A DNA stretch of 64,000 nucleotides, taken from NCBI GenBank assembly GCA_002083615.1, contig MSXO01000002.1:189086-253085 (forward strand), read 5' to 3'. Made by a program: the position numbers and the translations under genes. The first letter of the stretch is position 1, and every line of letters starts with the position of its first letter. The notes under the pieces are model-generated. The model was given only the letters and a program-made list of their open reading frames with translations. It did not search any database and was not told the origin of the DNA. The stretch comes from Proteobacteria bacterium ST_bin11 (GTDB lineage Bacteria > Pseudomonadota > Gammaproteobacteria > Methylococcales > Methylomonadaceae). Shown piece after piece: positions 53,442-63,316 of the stretch.

Positions 53442-54036
53442 GGTCTTCTCTCAACCAAAAAGTCATGGGTTTTGCGGTTTCGGTTACGTCGTCGAGGTCT
53501 TTCCAGGAATACGTGGTCTTTAATTCCGGATGCTTGAAATAGCCGCGTTTGTTCCAGAACGCATCCAGCGGTACGTAATCTGCAGACCGGCGCGGATGAT
53601 CTATCGGTCGCTCGACGCAGCAAAAGGTGATGTGTTTGAAACCACCCAAATCCGCTGCATGCGCTTCGCGCTGTTCAAAGAAACGCACGCCTATGCCTAG
53701 GCCGCGATAGGCTTTGTTCAGGACAGATTCGCCGCAATAGAACACCTCGTCAGGGTTATAGCCGTGCTCGACAAACGGCTGTTTAACCTCGTCCGTTTCG
53801 TATTTGAGCGGGATAGCGGTCGAAGCGCCGATAATTGCTTCGCCGTCGAAAGCCAACACAATCACACTTTCCGGGCAGTTAATATAGGTTTGTAGGTATT
53901 TTTTTTCGTATTCGTAATCGCCATCGTAGAGATACGGGAAGTCGCGGAACACTTCGATGCGTAGTCGCGCCAGTTCCGGAATATATTGAATCAAGGCTTC
54001 GCCGCTGAGGCGCTGAATGCGGATGTCTTTGCTCAT
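53434..54036 (-). CDS. GNAT-family N-acetyltransferase
   Basis: A 200-residue acetyltransferase. The acetyl-CoA-binding signature is in NKAYRGLGIGVRFFEQREAHA (about residues 108-128). The middle has VIVLAFDGEAIIGASTAIPL. The nitrilase gene begins before its end (8-nt overlap). The substrate is unknown. The partnership is typical, as GNAT-nitrilase fusion proteins are known. Confidence 0.9.
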   Translation of the reverse strand: MSKDIRIQRLSGEALIQYIPELARLRIEVFRDFPYLYDGDYEYEKKYLQTYINCPESVIVLAFDGEAIIGASTAIPLKYETDEVKQPFVEHGYNPDEVFYCGESVLNKAYRGLGIGVRFFEQREAHAADLGGFKHITFCCVERPIDHPRRSADYVPLDAFWNKRGYFKHPELKTTYSWKDLDDVTETAKPMTFWLREDRA

Positions 54037-54476
54037 GCTGGTTTGCGGTTGAATTAAAACAAAATGTTGGCTGCCGTAGATTAGGGCGTTAATCGCCTAT
54101 TGTATTGCAGGCCATGGCGGATTGCCTATGATGAAGGTGTAAGAATCCTATAGCGATTTTCCGGACATCCAATCGAAACCCGGCGCGATGTGCTAGAAAA
54201 ACTGTCTGCCAATGGATGAGATGCGGGAGCGAATATTGAATTTTAGGTCGATGGATTTCTGCAGTTCAAGGCGGCGAAAAATACCGATTCTCCCCGCTAG
54301 GCCGCTTTAACAAACGAAAAATCGTTGTTTACGGCGCCGATGACCGCGTTTAAACACCGATTTGGCAAAAACGCTTGGTTGAGATTGTCATGTCATCCCC
54401 GGCTTGTTTTCTGGTCAGGGCAGCCCCATACCGTTTATAATCACGGACTTTGGTTCACTCTCACTCTGGAAATATC
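54037..54476. other. Gap upstream of secA
   Basis: A divergent region of 440 bp. Apart from the secA promoter candidate near its right end it holds a short imperfect inverted repeat (AACAAACGA and TCGTTGTTT, about 54311-54332). No secM-like upstream gene is recognisable. Confidence 0.5.
54412..54441 (+). promoter_or_regulatory. Candidate secA promoter
   Basis: A perfect -10 TATAAT (54436-54441) lies 18 bp after TGGTCA (54412-54417, four of six matches to the -35 consensus) and 35 bp before the secA start. Confidence 0.5.
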
Positions 54477-57218
54477 ATGCTGGGTAAGCTGGTTAAATTG
54501 GTAGTTGGCAGCCGTAACGACAGGCTGGTCAAGAAGAAACGCAAGCTAGTCAAGAAAGTAAATGTTCTGGCCGCCGAATACGAAAAATTATCCGATGCGG
54601 CGTTACAAGCCAAAACACAGGAATTTCGTGAGCGCCTCGCCCAAGGTGAAAATCTAGACAATTTACTTCCAGAAGCCTTCGCCGCCGTGCGAGAAGCGTC
54701 CACCCGCGTATTTGGCATGCGGCATTTCGACGTGCAGTTGATAGGCGGTATGGTCTTGCACAGCGGCAAAATTGCCGAGATGAAAACCGGTGAGGGCAAA
54801 ACCCTGATGGCCACTCTGGCTGCCTATTTGAACGCCTTGCCAGGTAAAGGTGTGCATGTGGTTACGGTCAACGACTATCTGGCTCGCCGAGATGCGGAAT
54901 GGATGGGCAAACTATACAGCTTTCTGGGCTTGAGCACTGGCGTGATTGTCAGCGATCTCAACCACGAGCAACGCCAGCTTGCTTATGCAGCCGATATTAC
55001 CTATGGCACCAACAACGAATTTGGTTTCGATTACCTGCGTGACAACATGGCCTTCAGTCTGGAGCAAAAAGTCCAGCGCGATCTGAATTTTGCCATCGTC
55101 GACGAGGTTGACTCGATTTTGATCGACGAAGCCAGAACGCCGTTAATCATCTCCGGTCAGGCGGAAGGCAGTACCGATATTTACCTGAAGACCAATCAAA
55201 TCATTCCTTACCTGACCAAGCAGGAAAAAGCCGATGATCCGGAAAATCAGGATCAGATGCCTGGCGATTATGCTGTGGACGAAAAATCCCGGCAGATCCA
55301 TTTGACCGAAGCCGGTTACGAACGTGTGGAGCGCTTGTTGGCGGAGCATGGCTTGATAGCCGACGGTTCAACATTGTACGAAGCCGCCAACATCCGCTTA
55401 ATGCATTATCTGAACGCGTCTTTGCGGGCTCACGTGCTGTTCCAAAAAGATGTGGACTACGTGGTAAAGGACGGCCAAGTGATCATCGTTGACGAGTTTA
55501 CCGGTCGGATGATGAGCGGTCGGCGCTGGTCAGAAGGTTTGCACCAAGCGATGGAAGCCAAGGAAAACGTGACCATTCAGAACGAAAACCAAACGCTGGC
55601 GTCCATAACCTTCCAGAATTATTTCCGTCTGTATAACAAGTTGTCAGGTATGACCGGTACCGCCGATACCGAAGCGTTCGAGTTGAACAAGATCTATGGC
55701 TTGGAAGTCGTCGTCATCCCCACCCACAGACCGATGATTCGCAAAGACAAGGGTGATTTGGTTTACCTGTCGGCGCGGGAAAAATACACTGCTGTGATTG
55801 AGGACATTAAGGATTGCGCGGAACGCGGTCAGCCGGTCTTGGTCGGTACGACTTCGATCGAGAATTCCGAGTTAATCTCGGGCATGTTGCAAAAGCAAAA
55901 TATCCGCCACGAAGTCTTAAACGCTAAGCAGCACGAACGCGAAGCGCACATCATTGAGAATGCCGGTATGCCCGGCGCGGTGACAATCGCTACCAATATG
56001 GCCGGTCGCGGTACCGACATCGTGCTGGGCGGTAATTTGAATGCTGAACTGGCCGCCTTGGGCCCGGATGCCAGCGAAGCCGATAAAGAACGCGTACGCA
56101 GTGCTTGGCAGGAGAGGCACGAAAAAGTCTTGGCGAGCGGCGGTTTACATGTGATAGGGTCTGAACGGCATGAGTCTCGGAGGATCGACAATCAGCTGCG
56201 CGGTCGCTCTGGTCGGCAGGGCGATCCCGGATCGACTCGCTTTTATCTGTCACTTGAAGACGACTTAATGCGGATTTTTGCGTCTGAGCGAGTGGCTAGC
56301 TTGATGCAAAAACTGGGGATGGAAGAAGGTGAAGCCATCGAGCATCCGTGGGTGACCCGTTCCATCGAAAGTGCCCAACGTAAAGTCGAGAATCGTAACT
56401 TCGATATTCGGAAAGAAATTCTCGCTTACGATGACGTGGCAAACGATCAACGTAAGGTTATCTACTCACAACGCAACGAACTAATGGCCGCAGAGGACAT
56501 CAACGATATTGTCAATGCGATTCGCGCTGACGTGTTGAATGATGTGATAACCGAATATATCCCGCCGAAAACCATGGAAGAACAATGGGATGTGCGGGGC
56601 TTGGAAAGCCATTTGCAACAAGAGTTTAATCTGCAAATGCCGCTGGTGGAGATGCTGGAAAACGACCGTACGCTTAACGAGCCGAAATTGCGACAATTAA
56701 TTATCGATAAAGCTGAGCAAGAAAGTCGTGCCCGCGAGGAGGCTGTGGGTGCCCAAGTGCTGCGTCATTTCGAGAAATCGGTGATGTTGCAAGTGCTGGA
56801 TAATAGCTGGAAAGAGCATTTAGCGGCGATGGACCAACTGCGCCAAGGCATCCATTTCAGAGGCTATGCACAGAAAGATCCCAAACAGGAATATAAACGC
56901 GAGTCGTTCCAAATGTTCACCAGCCTGTTGACTCATATCAAACAGGAAGTGGTTGGTATACTTGCCAAGGTGCAAGTGTCGCGCGAAGAAGATGTGCAAG
57001 CCATAGACGAACAGCGTCAGGCACCGCTGGAAATGCATTACGAGCACGCAGAGGCGCATTCGATTTTCGACGCTGAACCGGCGGCACAACCAGTCCCATC
57101 GGATTCGGGAACTGCGGAACAACCTTTTGTTAGACTTGGCAATAAAGTTGGCCGTAACGACCCTTGCCCCTGCGGGTCAGGTAAAAAGTACAAGCAATGC
57201 CACGGCAAATTAAACTAA
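54477..57218 (+). CDS. secA: Preprotein translocase ATPase SecA
   Basis: A 913-residue SecA motor of the Sec pathway. Visible motifs are the Walker A region MKTGEGKTLMATL (about 102-114), VHVVTVNDYLARRDAEWM, the DEVD box (AIVDEVDSILIDEARTPLI) and GRGTDIVLGGNL. The C-terminal zinc motif is CPCGSGKKYKQCHG. The frame is open from 54450, but the ATG at 54477 (MLGKLVKLVVGSRNDR) matches the family start. It drives secreted proteins, including T2SS and autotransporter substrates, through SecYEG. Confidence 0.98.
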   Translation: MLGKLVKLVVGSRNDRLVKKKRKLVKKVNVLAAEYEKLSDAALQAKTQEFRERLAQGENLDNLLPEAFAAVREASTRVFGMRHFDVQLIGGMVLHSGKIAEMKTGEGKTLMATLAAYLNALPGKGVHVVTVNDYLARRDAEWMGKLYSFLGLSTGVIVSDLNHEQRQLAYAADITYGTNNEFGFDYLRDNMAFSLEQKVQRDLNFAIVDEVDSILIDEARTPLIISGQAEGSTDIYLKTNQIIPYLTKQEKADDPENQDQMPGDYAVDEKSRQIHLTEAGYERVERLLAEHGLIADGSTLYEAANIRLMHYLNASLRAHVLFQKDVDYVVKDGQVIIVDEFTGRMMSGRRWSEGLHQAMEAKENVTIQNENQTLASITFQNYFRLYNKLSGMTGTADTEAFELNKIYGLEVVVIPTHRPMIRKDKGDLVYLSAREKYTAVIEDIKDCAERGQPVLVGTTSIENSELISGMLQKQNIRHEVLNAKQHEREAHIIENAGMPGAVTIATNMAGRGTDIVLGGNLNAELAALGPDASEADKERVRSAWQERHEKVLASGGLHVIGSERHESRRIDNQLRGRSGRQGDPGSTRFYLSLEDDLMRIFASERVASLMQKLGMEEGEAIEHPWVTRSIESAQRKVENRNFDIRKEILAYDDVANDQRKVIYSQRNELMAAEDINDIVNAIRADVLNDVITEYIPPKTMEEQWDVRGLESHLQQEFNLQMPLVEMLENDRTLNEPKLRQLIIDKAEQESRAREEAVGAQVLRHFEKSVMLQVLDNSWKEHLAAMDQLRQGIHFRGYAQKDPKQEYKRESFQMFTSLLTHIKQEVVGILAKVQVSREEDVQAIDEQRQAPLEMHYEHAEAHSIFDAEPAAQPVPSDSGTAEQPFVRLGNKVGRNDPCPCGSGKKYKQCHGKLN

Positions 57219-57357
57219 AGTGAGACCGCGATGCCTTATACGAGGTGTCGCGGGTGCCCGATAAACCGATTTAGAGGGCCTTTCTGCATCGCTGTTAGCC
57301 TTGCAAACCAGAGCGGCCCAGAGCTTTTAATTTTCACTGTCTTTAAGGGTAAGCACT

Positions 57358-59862
57358 ATGCCGCATAGAGTCTTTCATAAAAGTAACCCAGCCGCCGATA
57401 TTACCAAGCTCCCCAAGTTGGGCATGGAAAAAAAGCATTTCATAGCCGATTTCAAGCATTATTACAGTCATCGGCTCGGGCGCGATCAAAATTGTCGTTC
57501 TCCCCATTACGCCTACGAAGCCTTATCACTGGCGATCAGCGACCGTTTAGTGGAGCGATGGAAGAAAACCTATAACGTCTATCGCGACTCCGATTGTAAA
57601 AAGGCCTTTTACCTGTCGATGGAGTTTCTAATGGGGCGTTCGCTGAGTAACGCCATGTTGAATCTCGGGGTTGACGATAATGTTACGCGGGCTTTGTATG
57701 ACATGGGTTTGGAAGTGGAAGAACTCATCGAAAGCGAACCTGATGCCGGTTTGGGTAACGGCGGTCTGGGACGTTTGGCGGCGTGCTTCATCGACAGCTG
57801 CGCTACCTTGCAATTGCCGGTTACCGGCTACGGTTTGCGTTACGAATACGGTATGTTTTCTCAACAAATCGTCAATGGCGAACAGGTCGAAAAACCGGAT
57901 CATTGGTTACGGATGGGCAACGTCTGGGAAATCGAACGCCCGGAATATATGCACCGCATCAAATTTGGCGGTCACACGCAAACGCATATCGACGAAAAAG
58001 GCAACAAGCGCACGAGTTGGCTCGACACCCATGATGTGATTGCCATGCCTTACGACACGCCAGTACCAGGGTATAAAAACGGCACGGTCAACACCTTGCG
58101 TTTGTGGAAAGCCATCGCCACAGAAGAATTCAATTTACAAGAATTCAACGCCGGCGATTACGCCGAAGCGGTGGCCGAAAAAAACACCGCCGAAAACATT
58201 ACGATGGTGTTGTATCCCAACGATGCCAACGAAAACGGCAAAGCCTTGCGTCTGCAGCAACAATATCTGCTGGCGTCGGCGAGTTTGCAGGACGTTATCG
58301 CCAATTGGGTGGGCCGTCATGGGAATAATTTCAGTAAATTTGCCGACAAAAACTGCTTTCAGCTGAACGATACTCATCCCAGTATCGCGGTTGCCGAATT
58401 GATGCGCTTGCTGATGGATATTCACGGTTTACCTTGGAAAGAAGCCTGGCAGATCACGCGGCAAACGATGGCCTATACCAACCATACCTTGCTACCCGAG
58501 GCCTTGGAAAAATGGTCTGTTAATCTGATGCAACACCTGCTGCCGCGATTGATGGAAATCATCTTCGAGATTAACGCGCATTTCATGGCGGAAGTGTCGG
58601 CGCGTTGGCCTGGCGACAATCCGCGTATGGCGCGAATGTCGATTATCGAAGAAGGCCATCAAAAGCAGGTGCGGATGGCCTTTTTGGCTATCGTCGGCAG
58701 TTTTTCGGTAAACGGTGTCGCCGAATTGCATTCCAAACTATTGCAGGAAGGGTTATTTAAAGACTTTTACGAGCTTTGGCCGCAGAAGTTTAATAACAAA
58801 ACCAATGGTGTGACGCCGAGACGTTGGTTGGCCGGTTGTAATCCGGAGCTTGCCGCCTTAATTTCAGCGACTATCGGCGATGCTTGGATTACCGACCTGT
58901 CTCAGCTCTCTAAATTGGCGCCTTATGCCGAAGATCCTGCCTTTAGGCAGAAGTGGTACAACTTAAATCGCGCCAGTAAGCAACGCTTGGTCGATTATAA
59001 AAAAGAAGAGCACGATATAGAAATCAACGTCGAGGCCTTGTTCGATGTGCAGGTCAAACGTATCCACGAATACAAACGGCAGATTTTGAATGTACTGCAT
59101 GTAATCCATCTTTACGACCGAATTAAACGCGGCGATACGCAAAACTGGGTTGATCGTTGCGTGTTGATCGGCGGTAAGGCGGCGCCGGGTTATGTGATGG
59201 CGAAAAAAATTATTAAGTTGATCAACAACGTCGGTAACGTGATTAATGCCGACCCCGATGTCGGCGAAAAACTTAGATTGGTATTCATGCCTAATTATTG
59301 CGTATCGGCGATGGAGAAAATCTGTCCGGGCGCTGATCTGTCGGAACAAATTTCTACGGCGGGCAAGGAAGCGTCGGGCACCGGCAACATGAAGTTCATG
59401 ATGAACGGCGCACTGACCATTGGCACCCTGGATGGCGCCAACATCGAGATTCGGGAAGAGGTTGGTGCCGATAATTTTTTCCTGTTCGGACTAACAGAAA
59501 CCGAAGTCGAGGCGCTGCGACCGCATTATGACCCGAACTGGTTCATCAATCAGGATACCGATTTGCAAGGTGTCATGCGCTTGTTGGAATGCGGTCATTT
59601 CAATCAATTCGAGCCGGGCATTTTCGACGATATTATCGCTTCGATTAAAAGTCCGCATGATCCTTGGATGACTATTGCCGATTTTCGGAGTTATCTGGAA
59701 GCCCAGAAGCGAGTCGAGCAAACCTGGCGAGACCAGGATCGCTGGACAAAAATGAGCATTCTCAACACGGCAGCAAGCGGCAAGTTTTCCACTGATCGGA
59801 CCATAGGCGAATATAACCGCGAGATTTGGAAATTGTCGCCGGTGGACGTGGAAAAATACTGA
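57358..59862 (+). CDS. glgP: Glycogen/maltodextrin phosphorylase
   Basis: An 834-residue GT35 phosphorylase. Motifs are ALSNAMLNLG-like (GRSLSNAMLNLGVDDNV), DAGLGNGGLGRLAACFIDS near 130, and the PLP-binding segment EASGTGNMKFMMNGALTIGTLDGANIEI, with the Lys of NMKFM holding the cofactor. It releases glucose-1-phosphate from glycogen. It is 139 bp downstream of secA and followed after 4 bp by trmL. Confidence 0.97.
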   Translation: MPHRVFHKSNPAADITKLPKLGMEKKHFIADFKHYYSHRLGRDQNCRSPHYAYEALSLAISDRLVERWKKTYNVYRDSDCKKAFYLSMEFLMGRSLSNAMLNLGVDDNVTRALYDMGLEVEELIESEPDAGLGNGGLGRLAACFIDSCATLQLPVTGYGLRYEYGMFSQQIVNGEQVEKPDHWLRMGNVWEIERPEYMHRIKFGGHTQTHIDEKGNKRTSWLDTHDVIAMPYDTPVPGYKNGTVNTLRLWKAIATEEFNLQEFNAGDYAEAVAEKNTAENITMVLYPNDANENGKALRLQQQYLLASASLQDVIANWVGRHGNNFSKFADKNCFQLNDTHPSIAVAELMRLLMDIHGLPWKEAWQITRQTMAYTNHTLLPEALEKWSVNLMQHLLPRLMEIIFEINAHFMAEVSARWPGDNPRMARMSIIEEGHQKQVRMAFLAIVGSFSVNGVAELHSKLLQEGLFKDFYELWPQKFNNKTNGVTPRRWLAGCNPELAALISATIGDAWITDLSQLSKLAPYAEDPAFRQKWYNLNRASKQRLVDYKKEEHDIEINVEALFDVQVKRIHEYKRQILNVLHVIHLYDRIKRGDTQNWVDRCVLIGGKAAPGYVMAKKIIKLINNVGNVINADPDVGEKLRLVFMPNYCVSAMEKICPGADLSEQISTAGKEASGTGNMKFMMNGALTIGTLDGANIEIREEVGADNFFLFGLTETEVEALRPHYDPNWFINQDTDLQGVMRLLECGHFNQFEPGIFDDIIASIKSPHDPWMTIADFRSYLEAQKRVEQTWRDQDRWTKMSILNTAASGKFSTDRTIGEYNREIWKLSPVDVEKY

Positions 59863-59866
59863 AGCG

Positions 59867-60334
59867 ATGATTGATATTGTCTTGTTCGAGCCGGAAATAC
59901 CGGCCAATACCGGCAATATAATTCGGCTATGTGCAAATACCGGTGCGCATTTGCATTTAATCCAGCCTTTGGGGTTTGATTTGGACGATAAACGTCTACG
60001 TCGCGCCGGGCTGGATTATCATGAATGGGTGAATATCCGCCAGTATGCGTCTTTGCATGATTACGTCGAAAAAGTCCAGCCCAAGCGCTTATTTGCCTTA
60101 ACTACCAAAGGTCACACCGGCTATACCGACGTAAGTTATACAGCGGGAGATGCCTTGTTATTCGGTCCGGAAACGCGCGGCTTGCCAGCCACGTTTCTCA
60201 ATCAACATCCGACTGCATTGCAACTGTATCTGCCGATGCGCAAAGAAAGTCGCAGTCTTAATCTGTCCAACACTGTCGCGATAGTACTTTACGAAGCCTG
60301 GAAACAACTCGGCTTTCAGGATGCCCTGCGCTGA
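59867..60334 (+). CDS. trmL: tRNA (cytidine/uridine-34-2'-O)-methyltransferase TrmL
   Basis: A 155-residue SPOUT methylase. Motifs are EPEIPANTGNIIRLCANTGAHLHL, LFGPETRGLP (motif 2) and LNLSNTVAIVLYEAWKQLGF (motif 3), together forming the trefoil knot. It methylates the wobble nucleotide of leucine tRNAs. It is 4 bp after glgP, so co-transcribed. Confidence 0.96.
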   Translation: MIDIVLFEPEIPANTGNIIRLCANTGAHLHLIQPLGFDLDDKRLRRAGLDYHEWVNIRQYASLHDYVEKVQPKRLFALTTKGHTGYTDVSYTAGDALLFGPETRGLPATFLNQHPTALQLYLPMRKESRSLNLSNTVAIVLYEAWKQLGFQDALR

Positions 60335-60358
60335 CCCACATAAAGGCAAAAACTGGTT

Positions 60359-60853
60359 TCAGCGTCCGCAGCAGCGTTTAAATTTCTTGCCGCTACCGCA
60401 GGCGCACGGCGCATTCTTCCCGGTATCCGTGCTTATAGAGACTCTGCCGGCTGCTTTGATGATGCCGTCCAGATACAGCCAGCGAGAATCAGATTTAAGG
60501 AAGCGACTGATTTCGTGCATGAAATAGTCTTCGCCGTCTTGTTGGTAGAAGGCCTTAAACTCGACAATGCCCTTGTTATCGTGCGCGGTGCCTTTTTTAG
60601 TGTTGACTATCGTCAGCGTTTGCCATTGCGCTGTTTCCTTGGAAAAATCGATAGTCGCCGGTCGTTTGCCAGTATCCCAGGTATTTAACAAGTAACTGAC
60701 GTCGCGGCGGGCGTAGGCACTAAAGCGCGAACGCATCAAAGCTTCTGCGGTTAGCGGGTAGTGCTTGCCGCTGTGATAGCGCCCGCAGCATTCCAGGTAA
60801 TTTAGGCTGGAGCCGCATATACACGTTTCCAGGTTATCGGTGATTGTTGTCAT
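60359..60853 (-). CDS. YchJ family protein (SEC-C motifs)
   Basis: A 164-residue UPF0225/YchJ protein. An N-terminal Cys cluster (CICGSSLNYLECCGRYH), the DUF core (LMRSRFSAYARRDVSYLL) and a C-terminal SEC-C zinc motif (CACGSGKKFKRCC) are seen. The ATG at 60853 gives the usual start, and the frame extends to 60892 without support. It is convergent with trmL. Confidence 0.92.
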   Translation of the reverse strand: MTTITDNLETCICGSSLNYLECCGRYHSGKHYPLTAEALMRSRFSAYARRDVSYLLNTWDTGKRPATIDFSKETAQWQTLTIVNTKKGTAHDNKGIVEFKAFYQQDGEDYFMHEISRFLKSDSRWLYLDGIIKAAGRVSISTDTGKNAPCACGSGKKFKRCCGR

Positions 60854-61023
60854 AGCAGGTGATTTTACCGAACTAGATAAGCCAAATGCCAATCTTCGCC
60901 TTTCTGATGCGGGATGCCAGTTTCCCGGCGGGTACGAAGCGGGTTTTTTGGGCTAGGCGGATCGGATTATTCGTGAGGTAACGGTTTGACGTTTTACGCT
61001 GCGCGCATCACTAGGAGGTTGCA

Positions 61024-62253
61024 TTGAAACTCGCATTAAACACGCAAATGTTTATCGGCGCCGTATTCGGCGTCATGTTGGGAATCGGATTCGCCAAAAT
61101 GGGGCCGGCGGCTGCCGTTACCAGACAAGGTATCTATTTCTGCGGTCTCTTGAGCAGTTTATTCATCGATTTGTTGAAAATGGTGTTAGTGCCACTGGTG
61201 TTTACCTCTATCGCGGTTGGGGTTGCCAATTTGCGCATGCATGGCCAGTTGCATCGCGTTTGGCTGTCTACGCTGGGATTTTTTGTTGTTTCGATGGCTT
61301 TGGCTGTGACGCTGGGATTGGTTGCCGCGAATCTTTTCGAACCGGGAAAAGGTTTGAATCTGGATTTGTTCAACAATGCCACTCCTAGCTTTGCCGCAAA
61401 GCAGATGAGCTTTGACCAATTCATAGCCAGTTTTCTGCATGGATTGTTCGTTAACCCGTTTGCGGCCCTGGCGCAGGGCAATATACTCGCTATCGTGATG
61501 TTTGCGTTGTTACTGGGTATTGCCTTGGTGGTGGGTGGCGACCGTTACCGCAATATCTTGCTCCTGTTGCAGGAAAGTTTGGAGTTGATGTTGCGCTTGG
61601 TTGGCTGGATCATGCGGTTGGCACCATTCGGCATCATGGCATTGCTGGCGCAGTTGTTGGCGACACAAAATCTGGCTTTGTTGAGCAGTTTGGCTGAATT
61701 TGTCGCTGTGGTCATAGGGACGACCTTGTTCCACGGCTTAGTAATCCTACCGCTGTTGTTAGGTTTGGTCGCCAAAGTTTCGCCACTGAAGTTTTTCCTC
61801 GGTTCAAGAGAAGCCTTAATCACTGCCTTTGCCACCAGTTCCAGTTCGGCGACATTGCCGGTAACTTTGCGTTGTGTTGAACAGCATTTGCACGTCAAAC
61901 CGGGCATTGCCGGCTTTGTGGTGCCGTTGGGCGCTACGGTGAATATGGATGGTACCGCGCTCTACGAAGCCTCTGCCGCGTTGTTCGTTGCTAATTTAGC
62001 CGGGATTGAACTGGGTTTGGCTGAACAATTGATCGTATTTTTTACCACGATGATCGCCGCTATCGGCGCACCGGGTATTCCTAGCGCAGGCATGGTCACT
62101 ATGATGATGGTATTGCAATCAGTAGGTTTACCCACCGAAGCCCTGGCAATATTGCTGCCCATTGACCGCATATTGGATACTGTGCGGACCATGGTCAACG
62201 TCGAAGGCGATATGGTGGGTAGTTTGGTGGTACAGCGCTTGGCTGAAAGCTAA
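61024..62253 (+). CDS. Dicarboxylate/amino acid:cation symporter (DAACS family)
   Basis: A 409-residue GltP/DctA-type symporter with about eight helices and two re-entrant loops. The serine-rich loop ATSSSSATLPVT and the motif NMDGTALYEA lie in the transport core. The likely substrate is glutamate, aspartate or a C4 dicarboxylate. The start is a TTG with AGGAGG five bases upstream. Confidence 0.95.
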   Translation: MKLALNTQMFIGAVFGVMLGIGFAKMGPAAAVTRQGIYFCGLLSSLFIDLLKMVLVPLVFTSIAVGVANLRMHGQLHRVWLSTLGFFVVSMALAVTLGLVAANLFEPGKGLNLDLFNNATPSFAAKQMSFDQFIASFLHGLFVNPFAALAQGNILAIVMFALLLGIALVVGGDRYRNILLLLQESLELMLRLVGWIMRLAPFGIMALLAQLLATQNLALLSSLAEFVAVVIGTTLFHGLVILPLLLGLVAKVSPLKFFLGSREALITAFATSSSSATLPVTLRCVEQHLHVKPGIAGFVVPLGATVNMDGTALYEASAALFVANLAGIELGLAEQLIVFFTTMIAAIGAPGIPSAGMVTMMMVLQSVGLPTEALAILLPIDRILDTVRTMVNVEGDMVGSLVVQRLAES

Positions 62254-62278
62254 TTGTTGTATGATCTGTTTGGCTCGT

Positions 62279-63316
62279 TCATACATGAATGACCCGATTG
62301 CGCCCGCTTTCCTTAGCTTTATACAAGGCGTTATCGGCCCGCACGATAAGGCTCTCCGGGTTGTCTCCAGGCAGTAATTTGGCGACGCCTATCGACAAGG
62401 TTATTTTGCCAAGCGACTGGTTATCGTTTTTGCGTTGTAAGCGACTAGCTTCCATGGCATTGCGAATATTTTCGGAGATTTCTATAGCCTTTTCGTGAGT
62501 GGTATTCGGCATGATAATCGCCAGTTCTTCGCCGCCATAACGCGCCACGTGGTGATGGTCTTCAGCGTGTTTCTTCATCAAGGACGCTACATATTTGATG
62601 ACATTATCACCTACAGTATGGCCGTAAGTGTCGTTGACACGTTTGAAATGATCTATGTCTAGCATGGATAGACACGCGGTATCAGGTGCAGATTGTTCGA
62701 TGATTTCGGCCAAGGTCATGTCGAACGCACGCCGATTCAATAAACCCGTTAAACCGTCGGTAGTAGCGATTTGCCTGGCTTGAGCCAGCTCTGTGCGCAA
62801 CTGCTCCATTTCACTGTTAGCGTCGGTCAGCTTGGTTTGCATGGCCTGACTGGTTATTGCCAGCGATTTGGTTTCCTGAATGATTTCCTGCAAGATGGTT
62901 TTTAAGCCGTCGGAAGCGGAGAAATTCTCCAAAATGACCGATTTTTTCTGAAAGCTGTCGTTCGTTTGTTCAGCCTTATTGTAGGTTTCGTTGATCGCGC
63001 TGGTGGCTTGTTCGATAACCTTGTGCAGTTGCCGGTTGATTTGCTCGAAAGATTCCAAAGAAGCATTGCAAATATGTGATTTGTAAAGCTCCAGGCTATT
63101 GTCGGAGTCGAAGGCCTTGTTTTCTTCCAGCAAGGCATCTACGGCTTTGTTCAAGTTCGGGTTGCCGCCGGCCACATAGTCGTACCAAATCGCGTAATTA
63201 ATAGGATTGGCTGCAACATTGTGCCGGACCAATAGCGGCAGAATCTGTTTGAGATGACCAGCGTTTATGCTTGGGGAAAAGTCGTAAATCGGTATATAAG
63301 AGGTGTCTTTACTCAT
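62279..63316 (-). CDS. GGDEF-domain diguanylate cyclase
   Basis: A 345-residue soluble protein. An N-terminal helical domain (1-110) and a coiled coil (about 140-185) lead to a GGDEF domain (about 185-345) with metal-binding MLDIDHFKRVND and active-site GGEEL (261-265). The inhibitory RxxD I-site that precedes GGEEL in many cyclases is absent (EDHH in its place), so product inhibition may be lacking. It should make cyclic di-GMP. It is convergent with the symporter gene. Confidence 0.94.
   Translation of the reverse strand: MSKDTSYIPIYDFSPSINAGHLKQILPLLVRHNVAANPINYAIWYDYVAGGNPNLNKAVDALLEENKAFDSDNSLELYKSHICNASLESFEQINRQLHKVIEQATSAINETYNKAEQTNDSFQKKSVILENFSASDGLKTILQEIIQETKSLAITSQAMQTKLTDANSEMEQLRTELAQARQIATTDGLTGLLNRRAFDMTLAEIIEQSAPDTACLSMLDIDHFKRVNDTYGHTVGDNVIKYVASLMKKHAEDHHHVARYGGEELAIIMPNTTHEKAIEISENIRNAMEASRLQRKNDNQSLGKITLSIGVAKLLPGDNPESLIVRADNALYKAKESGRNRVIHV

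Noticed and set aside
57226..57253. Hairpin after secA (CCGCGA and TCGCGG) as terminator
   Set aside because: It has no T-run after it, so I cannot support termination. It may only be a weak RNA stem.
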